Below, one piece after another: positions 6,361 to 11,143 of a stretch of DNA of 11,143 bases. The notes below the pieces were generated by a model. The model searched no databases. It had not been told where the DNA came from and saw only the letters and a list, made by a program, of their open reading frames with translations. The stretch is from Limnohabitans sp. Its GTDB lineage: Bacteria; Pseudomonadota; Gammaproteobacteria; Burkholderiales; Burkholderiaceae_C. Location: positions 1 to 11,143 of the forward strand of contig JAKFXJ010000228.1 in the NCBI GenBank assembly GCA_021731425.1. Reading direction: 5' to 3'. Positions within the stretch are counted from its first letter, which is position 1; each line of letters begins with the position of its first letter. A program made the position numbers and the translations under genes.

Positions 6361-7314
6361 ATGTCGACCGCTCCTCTTTACCTCACAGCCGCCCTCTACA
6401 AATTCGTTAATTTGCCCGATTTCGAGGCCATCCAAGCGCCTTTACAAGCCTGTTGCGAGGCCAACGAAGTCAAAGGCACCTTGCTCTTGGCGCACGAAGG
6501 CATCAACGGCACGGTGGCCGGGCCTGAAGCGGGCATCCGTGCCGTGCTGGCTTTTCTAAGGGCCGATCCTCGTTTGGCCAGTCTGGTTCACAAAGAGTCC
6601 TGGAGTCCCAAACCGCCTTTCACGCGCATGAAGGTCAAGCTCAAAAAAGAGATCGTGACTTTGCGTGTGCCCGAGTTGGACCCAAACAAGACCGTGGGCC
6701 AGTATGTGAAGCCCGCCGACTGGAACGCATTGTTGGCCGATCCGGACGTGGTGGTGATCGATACACGCAATGACTACGAGGTGGCGATTGGCACCTTCAA
6801 AGGCGCGATCAATCCGAACCTCAAGAACTTTGTGCAACTGCCCGCATGGCTGGACGCGCAAGAAAACCTGCAAGGCGATGCCGCCAAAAAGACCAAAGTG
6901 GCGATGTTCTGCACAGGCGGCATCCGCTGCGAAAAATCCACCGCGCTCATGAAAATGCGCGGCTTTGACGAGGTGTATCACCTCGAGGGCGGCATCCTCA
7001 AGTACTTGGAAGAAATCCCGCCTGAACAAAGCACCTGGGAAGGCGAGTGTTTTGTGTTTGACGAGCGCGTGAGTGTGGGCCATGGTCTGGGTCTGGGCAG
7101 CCACGAGCTGTGCCGTTCATGCCGCTGGCCTTTGAGCGAGCAGGACAAACAGTCGCCGCACTACGTGTTGGGCGTGAGCTGTGACCATTGTCACGATCAG
7201 CGCACCCCCGAGCAAAAGGAAAAATTGGCCGAGCGCCAGCGCCAAGTGGAGCTCGCTGAGTCTCGGGGCGAGATCCATGTAGGGGCCAAGATGCCTCACC
7301 ACGACGCGCCCTGA
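6361..7314 (+). CDS. trhO: Oxygen-dependent tRNA uridine(34) hydroxylase, rhodanese family
   Basis: A 317-residue TrhO (YceA-type) protein. The family hydroxylates uridine at the wobble position 34 of tRNAs, the first step to 5-oxyacetyl or methoxy derivatives that widen decoding. The N-terminal part contains [17 protein letters not shown], the family hallmark. A rhodanese domain follows (about residues 110-225) with DTRNDYEV and the active-site loop CTGGIRCEK starting at Cys184. Near the C-terminus, two CxxC pairs (Cys251/254 and Cys274/277) look like a metal-binding knuckle. I chose ATG 6361, with GAGG just ahead of it although spacing is short, because the homologous sequence starts there. 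The frame is open to ATG 6322, which would overlap the DUF1330 gene. It follows that gene by 28 bases and is probably in the same operon. Confidence 0.94.
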   Translation: MSTAPLYLTAALYKFVNLPDFEAIQAPLQACCEANEVKGTLLLAHEGINGTVAGPEAGIRAVLAFLRADPRLASLVHKESWSPKPPFTRMKVKLKKEIVTLRVPELDPNKTVGQYVKPADWNALLADPDVVVIDTRNDYEVAIGTFKGAINPNLKNFVQLPAWLDAQENLQGDAAKKTKVAMFCTGGIRCEKSTALMKMRGFDEVYHLEGGILKYLEEIPPEQSTWEGECFVFDERVSVGHGLGLGSHELCRSCRWPLSEQDKQSPHYVLGVSCDHCHDQRTPEQKEKLAERQRQVELAESRGEIHVGAKMPHHDAP

Positions 7315-7327
7315 GACTGAATCGCCG

Positions 7328-7723
7328 ATGAGCGACTTCATTCCTTTTGTGCAGGAGTTGCTGGAAGATTGGGCCCCTGTGTCGGCCCGCCGCATGTTTG
7401 GCGGTCATGGCCTGTACCACGAGGGGCTGATGTTCGCCATCGTGATGGACCAGCGGCTGTACCTTAAAACCGATGAAATCAACCGACCCGAATTCGAGGC
7501 GCTGGGCCTGTCGCCGTTCACTTACGCCATGAAGGGCAAGGACGTGGCGCTGTCGTATTGGGCTGCGCCAGATGCGATTTTTGATGCGCCAGAAGACGCC
7601 GTGCGCTGGGCCAAGTCATCCTGTGATGCGGCTTTGCGGGGTCATTTGGCCAAGGCGCAGGCCAGCGCAAGGTCCAAGGCCAAGTTGGCAGACAAAAAGG
7701 CAGCCCGATCCCCTCGGGCGTGA
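7328..7723 (+). CDS. TfoX/Sxy N-terminal domain protein
   Basis: A 131-residue protein made of the TfoX (Sxy) N-terminal domain. Typical features are RRMFGGHGLYHEGLMFAI, a DQRLYLKTD strand and the later YWAAPDAIFD segment. In gammaproteobacteria full-length Sxy/TfoX helps CRP switch on competence genes. This stand-alone N-terminal domain lacks the C-terminal TfoX domain, so a competence role should not be assumed. The last ~25 residues are a Lys/Ala/Arg-rich tail that may contact nucleic acid (inference). It starts 13 bases after the trhO stop with no clear Shine-Dalgarno and is the last plus-strand gene before a convergent dehydrogenase 11 bases away. Its 3' end also carries the likely terminator of that dehydrogenase. 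Confidence 0.85.
   Translation: MSDFIPFVQELLEDWAPVSARRMFGGHGLYHEGLMFAIVMDQRLYLKTDEINRPEFEALGLSPFTYAMKGKDVALSYWAAPDAIFDAPEDAVRWAKSSCDAALRGHLAKAQASARSKAKLADKKAARSPRA
7694..7719 (-). terminator. Rho-independent terminator of the iron alcohol dehydrogenase, inside the TfoX-domain gene
   Basis: Read on the minus strand downstream of the dehydrogenase stop: stem GCCCGA (7719-7714), loop GGGGA, stem TCGGGC (7708-7703), then TGCC and five T (7698-7694). The 6-bp GC-rich stem with a U-tract fits an intrinsic terminator in this direction only; on the plus strand no T-run follows. It is encoded within the last codons of the convergent TfoX-domain gene. Confidence 0.5.
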
Positions 7724-7734
7724 GCTCATGAAAC

Positions 7735-8871
7735 TCACATGCTGGTCAGCAGCATGTCACGGTATTCGTCCGCCGAGGCGATGCGCGGGTTGGTCTTGTG
7801 GCAGTGGTCGGCCAGCGCCCCGGTGATGACGGCGTCAAACAGGCCCTCGGTCACGCCCATCGCACTCAAGCCCGTGGGGAGGCCCAGTCGGGCGCACATG
7901 TCGCGGATGGCGTCGGGGATGTCTGAGCCGCTTTGCAGACCCATGGCCTGGGCCATGCGGTTGAGGCGGTTTTCTTTTTGCACGCTTTCAGCCACGGCGT
8001 TGAACTTCACCACCGCGGGCAAAAACATGGCGTTCAAGGTGCCGTGGTGCAGGCGCGGGTTGACGCCGCCCAAGCTGTGGCTGAGCGAGTGCACGCAGCC
8101 CAGGCCTTTCTGGAAAGCCATGGCACCCTGCATGCTGGCGCTCATCATGTTCAGGCGTGCATCGCGGTCCTGACCGTTGACGGTGGCGCGTTCGATGTGG
8201 GCCCAGCCCCGGGCCAAACCGTCGAGCGCGATGCCGTCTGCGGGCGGGTTGAAGGGCGCCGCCATGAAGGTTTCCATGCAGTGTGCCACCGCGTCCATGC
8301 CCGTGGCAGCCGTCAGGATGGGCGGCAGGCCGAAGGTCAATTCGGGGTCGCAAATGGCGGCTTTGGGCACGATGAACCAGCTGTGAAAGCCCACTTTGCG
8401 GCCGTCGTCCAAAATCAAAATCGCGCCCCGGGCCACTTCGCTGCCCGTGCCGCTGGTGGTGGGTACAGCGATGATGGGGGCCACGCGGTCGGTGATTTTG
8501 AGCGAACCGCCCTCGATGGTGGCGTAGGTTTTGAGCGGGCCTTCGTGGCTCACGGCAATGGCCACGCCTTTGGCGCAGTCAATCGCCGAGCCGCCGCCCA
8601 CTGCGATCAGGCCGTCGCAGCCATGCTGTTTGTACATGGCCGCCGCGGCGCGAACAGCGGACTCCGTGGGGTTGGAGGGGGTTTGGTCAAACACGGTGAC
8701 GGGCAGGTCGGGGAGGGCGTCAAGCGCTTTTTGCAGCACGCCTGCGGCTTTGACACCGGCATCGGTCACGATCAGGGGCTTGCGGATGCCCACACGCTCA
8801 CATTCGGCTTGTAACAGTTTCACAGCGCCAAAGTCGATCTGGATCTGGGTGACATAGTTGATGAAGGACAT
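7735..8871 (-). CDS. Iron-containing alcohol dehydrogenase
   Basis: A 378-residue group III (iron-dependent) alcohol dehydrogenase, expected to interconvert an alcohol and an aldehyde or ketone with NAD(P). The dinucleotide motif GGGSAID is at residues 92-98, and PTTSGTGSEV (137-146) is the second family hallmark. The four metal ligands expected by comparison with E. coli FucO are present: D193 and H197 (GMDAVAH), H261 (GCVHSLSH) and H275 (LHHG). The start ATG at 8871 is preceded by TTGGAG with 7-base spacing. The frame is open upstream to 8988, but that extension does not resemble the family N-terminus. It is divergent from the esterase at 9049 and convergent with the TfoX-domain gene. The substrate cannot be deduced. 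Confidence 0.94.
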   Translation of the reverse strand: MSFINYVTQIQIDFGAVKLLQAECERVGIRKPLIVTDAGVKAAGVLQKALDALPDLPVTVFDQTPSNPTESAVRAAAAMYKQHGCDGLIAVGGGSAIDCAKGVAIAVSHEGPLKTYATIEGGSLKITDRVAPIIAVPTTSGTGSEVARGAILILDDGRKVGFHSWFIVPKAAICDPELTFGLPPILTAATGMDAVAHCMETFMAAPFNPPADGIALDGLARGWAHIERATVNGQDRDARLNMMSASMQGAMAFQKGLGCVHSLSHSLGGVNPRLHHGTLNAMFLPAVVKFNAVAESVQKENRLNRMAQAMGLQSGSDIPDAIRDMCARLGLPTGLSAMGVTEGLFDAVITGALADHCHKTNPRIASADEYRDMLLTSM

Positions 8872-8935
8872 GAGAAAACTCCAATCAGGAGCCCGGGTTC
8901 GGAAGTGACAGAACAGCAGGGCAGGGCGTTGTACG

Positions 8936-8953
8936 ATCAAAGCCCATTTTGAT
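8936..8953. promoter_or_regulatory. 18-bp inverted repeat ATCAAA-N6-TTTGAT in the divergent control region
   Basis: Perfect 6-bp arms (8936-8941 and 8948-8953) are separated by GCCCAT. The repeat sits in the 177-bp gap between the divergent alcohol dehydrogenase and esterase genes, 65 bases from the dehydrogenase start. It could be an operator serving one or both genes. I find no convincing -35/-10 pair on either strand of this gap. Confidence 0.3.
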
Positions 8954-9048
8954 GCAGGAATGCGCTCGTGCAAGGCCTGGGCTGTCACCCTTGTTTGCCT
9001 GGCTGCTCCAACCTGCTTTCATCGACAAGGTCCTTCGCCTCCTTCCCC

Positions 9049-10011
9049 ATGAGCAGCCACCACACCAACCCCCATGCCTTGCTGAACGACGCCACGCGCA
9101 GCCTGATCGAGCGGGTTCACCGCGCAGGCCGCCCGCCCATGGCCGCCATGACACCCGCACAAGCACGTGTTTTTTACGACATCGGCGGGCCGATGCTGGA
9201 CCTGCAGCCAGCGCCCCAGGTAGATCGGGTGGAAGACATCAGCTTGCCAGCCCGCGATGGCCACACCATGCCAGCCCGGCTGTATGCCCCGCGAAGTGAG
9301 ACCGATTTGCCGGTCTTGTTGTACATCCACGGCGGTGGTTTCTCGGTCGGGAGCCTGACGACCCACGACGTGTTGTGCCGCCAACTCTCGCGCCAGGGGC
9401 ATTGCGCCGTGGTGTCGCTGGACTACCGGCTGGCGCCCGAACACCGCTTTCCAACGGCGGTGCACGACAGTTGGGACGCCTTAGACTGGCTGCACCAAAA
9501 CGGCCAGACCCTGGGTCTGGACACCACACGCCTGGCCGTGGGCGGCGACAGCGCGGGCGGCACATTGGCCGCCGTGTGCGCCATCATGGCCCGTGATGCC
9601 GGTCTGCCCCTGCGCCTGCAGCTGCTGTTTTACCCCGGCTGCATCGCCCGGCAAGACACCCCTTCGCACCACACCTTTGCAGAAGGCTTCATGCTCGACA
9701 AAGCGACGGTGGACTGGTTTTTTGACAACTACATCGACCAAGCCGACCGCGATGACTGGCGTTTTGCCCCCACGAATGCAAGCGATCACGCTGGCTTGGC
9801 ACCCGCCTGGATCGGTCTGGCCGAATGCGACCCGCTGGTGGACGAGGGCGTGCAATACGCCGATACCCTGCGCATGGCGGGTGTGGCGGTTGATCTGGAA
9901 ATTTACAAAGGCGTGGTGCATGGCTTCATCACCATGGGCCGCGCCATCCCTGACGCCCTGCAAGCGCACGCCGATGCGGGCCGGGCCTTAAAACATGCTT
10001 TTGAAAGTTGA
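9049..10011 (+). CDS. Alpha/beta hydrolase, hormone-sensitive-lipase-like esterase (GDXG family)
   Basis: A 320-residue esterase of the bacterial hormone-sensitive lipase (family IV) type, expected to hydrolyse short-chain acyl esters in the cytoplasm. The catalytic apparatus is complete: oxyanion motif H94-G-G-G97 (YIHGGGF), nucleophile S168 in GGDSAGG (165-171), acid D261 in ECDPLVDEG and base H291 in GVVHGF. DYRLAPEHRFP is also typical of the family. I chose ATG 9049 (MSSHHTNPHALLND) rather than ATG 8968, because the extra 27 residues are Cys/Ser-rich and unlike the family. No strong Shine-Dalgarno precedes either start. The fused thioesterase-GNAT gene begins 4 bases after the stop, which points to one operon. 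The dehydrogenase at 7735-8871 is divergent from it. Confidence 0.93.
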   Translation: MSSHHTNPHALLNDATRSLIERVHRAGRPPMAAMTPAQARVFYDIGGPMLDLQPAPQVDRVEDISLPARDGHTMPARLYAPRSETDLPVLLYIHGGGFSVGSLTTHDVLCRQLSRQGHCAVVSLDYRLAPEHRFPTAVHDSWDALDWLHQNGQTLGLDTTRLAVGGDSAGGTLAAVCAIMARDAGLPLRLQLLFYPGCIARQDTPSHHTFAEGFMLDKATVDWFFDNYIDQADRDDWRFAPTNASDHAGLAPAWIGLAECDPLVDEGVQYADTLRMAGVAVDLEIYKGVVHGFITMGRAIPDALQAHADAGRALKHAFES

Positions 10012-10015
10012 ACCC

Positions 10016-10873
10016 ATGAAACGCCAAGACTTCCGTTTTTCTCACCGGATGCGCGTGCGCTGGGTCGAAGTGGACATGCAAAAGATCGTGTTCAACGGTC
10101 ACTACCTCATGTACTTTGACACCGCCGTGACCGATTACTGGCGCAACCTTGCCATGCCCTATGCGGAGACCATGCACCAGTTGGGCGGCGATTTGTTTGT
10201 CAAAATGGCCAGCGTCGAGTACCACGCCAGCGCCGAGATGGACGATTTTCTGGATGTCTGCATGCGCTGCGACCGCGTGGGCAATTCGTCCATGACGTTT
10301 GCGGGCGCGATTTTTCGGGGTGATGAACTGCTGATCACCAGCGAACTGTTCTATGTGTACGCCGACCCGGTGGCCAAAAAGAGCCAGCCCATTCCGGCCC
10401 CCTTGCGCGACATGCTCGAAGGCTTTGAGCGCGGTGAAGACATGGTGCAGGTGCATGTGGGTTCGTGGCACGACTTTCAAAAACAGGCCAGCCCGCTGCG
10501 CCACGAGGTGTTTGTACAAGAGCAAAAAGTGCCGATTGAAATGGAGTTGGACCACGAAGACGAGACCGCCTTGCACGCCGTGGCCCTGAACCGCATGGGC
10601 TTTTGCCTGGCCACGGGCCGCTTGATCCAACACGCGCCCGGCGTGGCCCGCATCGGTCGCATGGCCGTCAAAAAGCAGATGCGCGGCAGCGACCTGGGTC
10701 GCCGCGTGCTGCACGCCCTGATGGATGCCGCAGCCCACCGGGGCGATAAAGAAGTGATCTTGCACGCCCAATGCAGCGCCGAGGGGTTTTACAAACGTTC
10801 AGGCTTTACCCCGCATGGGGCGATTTTTGAGGATGCGGGGATTGCGCACATCGAGATGGTGCGCCAACTTTGA
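10016..10873 (+). CDS. Fused hotdog thioesterase (YbgC/FadM-like) and GNAT N-acetyltransferase
   Basis: A 285-residue two-domain protein. Residues 1 to about 135 form a hotdog acyl-CoA thioesterase domain of the YbgC/FadM type: RVRWVEVDMQKIVFNGHYL carries the expected catalytic Asp20 and the HY pair (29-30), followed by a YVYADP strand. Residues from about 148 to the end form a GNAT domain: RHEVFVQEQKVP, then the acetyl-CoA loop QMRGSDLG (221-228, fitting Q/RxxGxG/A loosely) and FYKRSGFTPHG. It could hydrolyse acyl-CoA and acetylate an amine; substrates and any coupling are unknown. No signal peptide is present, so it is probably cytoplasmic. ATG 10016 lies 4 bases after the esterase stop, with GAAAG upstream. 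ATG 9995 would overlap the esterase by 17 bases and is less likely. Confidence 0.88.
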   Translation: MKRQDFRFSHRMRVRWVEVDMQKIVFNGHYLMYFDTAVTDYWRNLAMPYAETMHQLGGDLFVKMASVEYHASAEMDDFLDVCMRCDRVGNSSMTFAGAIFRGDELLITSELFYVYADPVAKKSQPIPAPLRDMLEGFERGEDMVQVHVGSWHDFQKQASPLRHEVFVQEQKVPIEMELDHEDETALHAVALNRMGFCLATGRLIQHAPGVARIGRMAVKKQMRGSDLGRRVLHALMDAAAHRGDKEVILHAQCSAEGFYKRSGFTPHGAIFEDAGIAHIEMVRQL

Positions 10874-10900
10874 GCCTGCTGAAGCGACGCTTTAAGGCGC

Positions 10901-11143
10901 TCAGATGTCTGCCAGCAGCGGATAGGGCAGGGGCAAAAGAGCCAAGGCCTCGCCTTCTGAACCACCCACTCGCCAGCCGGTTTGCAGGCTCTCGGTGGTG
11001 CCGCTGACCAGCGCGTAAAAACCCTGACCATCTGGACGCGCGACACACAGCACCACGGTGGCGCAGGGTTGATCGGGGTCGGCGGGTGTGAAGATGTCTT
11101 GCCCTGCAGACAAGGCCACTGGGCTGTGCACAAGGGCTGTGCG
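10901..11143 (-). CDS. ygfZ: Probable YgfZ/GcvT-type folate-binding protein, C-terminal part (5' end outside window)
   Basis: The minus-strand frame is open from the right edge to TGA 10903-10901, giving 80 residues of a C-terminus. CATVVLCVARPDGQGFYALVS and the ending LPLPYPLLADI resemble, from memory, the C-terminal barrel of Burkholderiales YgfZ proteins, which are folate-dependent and support Fe-S cluster enzymes and tRNA thiolation. The diagnostic YgfZ motif (K-G-C-[YF]-x-G-Q-E) would lie upstream, outside the window, so the call is provisional. A GTG at 11131 is an internal codon, not the start. The gene converges on the thioesterase-GNAT gene across a 27-bp gap in which I see no convincing terminator. 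Confidence 0.6.
   Translation of the reverse strand, partial: RTALVHSPVALSAGQDIFTPADPDQPCATVVLCVARPDGQGFYALVSGTTESLQTGWRVGGSEGEALALLPLPYPLLADI

Noticed and set aside
8872..8988. A 39-residue N-terminal extension of the alcohol dehydrogenase starting at 8988
   Set aside because: MSFINYVTQIQIDFG at 8871 matches the family start and has a proper Shine-Dalgarno; the extension crosses the intergenic region and resembles nothing.
1..11143. Mobile elements, CRISPR arrays, tRNA or rRNA genes
   Set aside because: No transposase or integrase frame, no terminal inverted repeats with target duplications, no regularly spaced repeats and no tRNA-like cloverleaf were seen on either strand.

Overview
The window looks like chromosomal DNA from a betaproteobacterium of the order Burkholderiales, most likely family Comamonadaceae (a Limnohabitans, Rhodoferax or Acidovorax-like organism). 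This rests on GC-rich genes with GC-rich third positions, the gene families present, and the Burkholderiales-style C-terminus of the YgfZ-like gene at the right edge. The assignment is inferred from recalled family features, not from a database search. I see no tRNA, rRNA, CRISPR array, insertion sequence or integrase.

Layout. (1) 1-1300, plus strand: the 3' end of a glutathione S-transferase family gene, overlapping by 4 bases a short-chain dehydrogenase/reductase with an intact active site, then a likely terminator. (2) 1351-2318, minus strand: two tandem paralogous small lipoprotein genes of unknown function, each ending in an HExxH sequence. The upstream copy has a good promoter, but its signal peptide is split by an apparent frameshift. 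This is the least ordinary part of the window. (3) 2319-2580: an AT-rich intergenic stretch and tex leader with three perfect 7-1-7 palindromes, a 50-bp spaced repeat and a short leader ORF in frame with tex. (4) 2581-7723, plus strand: tex, a patatin-like phospholipase gene, a DUF1330 gene, trhO (tRNA uridine-34 hydroxylation) and a TfoX N-terminal-domain gene. They are closely spaced and may be one transcription unit. (5) 7735-8871, minus strand: an iron-containing alcohol dehydrogenase whose probable terminator lies inside the end of the TfoX-domain gene. (6) 9049-10873, plus strand: an HSL-family alpha/beta hydrolase followed 4 bases later by a fusion of a hotdog thioesterase and a GNAT acetyltransferase. 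(7) 10901 to the right edge, minus strand: the 3' end of a probable ygfZ-like gene.

Working together. Most of the window is housekeeping or general metabolism. Tex and TrhO act on RNA or translation. The SDR, the iron alcohol dehydrogenase, the esterase and the thioesterase-GNAT protein suggest alcohol, ester and acyl-CoA turnover, but nothing here fixes a substrate. The strongest candidate for something undescribed is the pair of HExxH lipoproteins with their unusual control region; the fused thioesterase-GNAT protein comes second.
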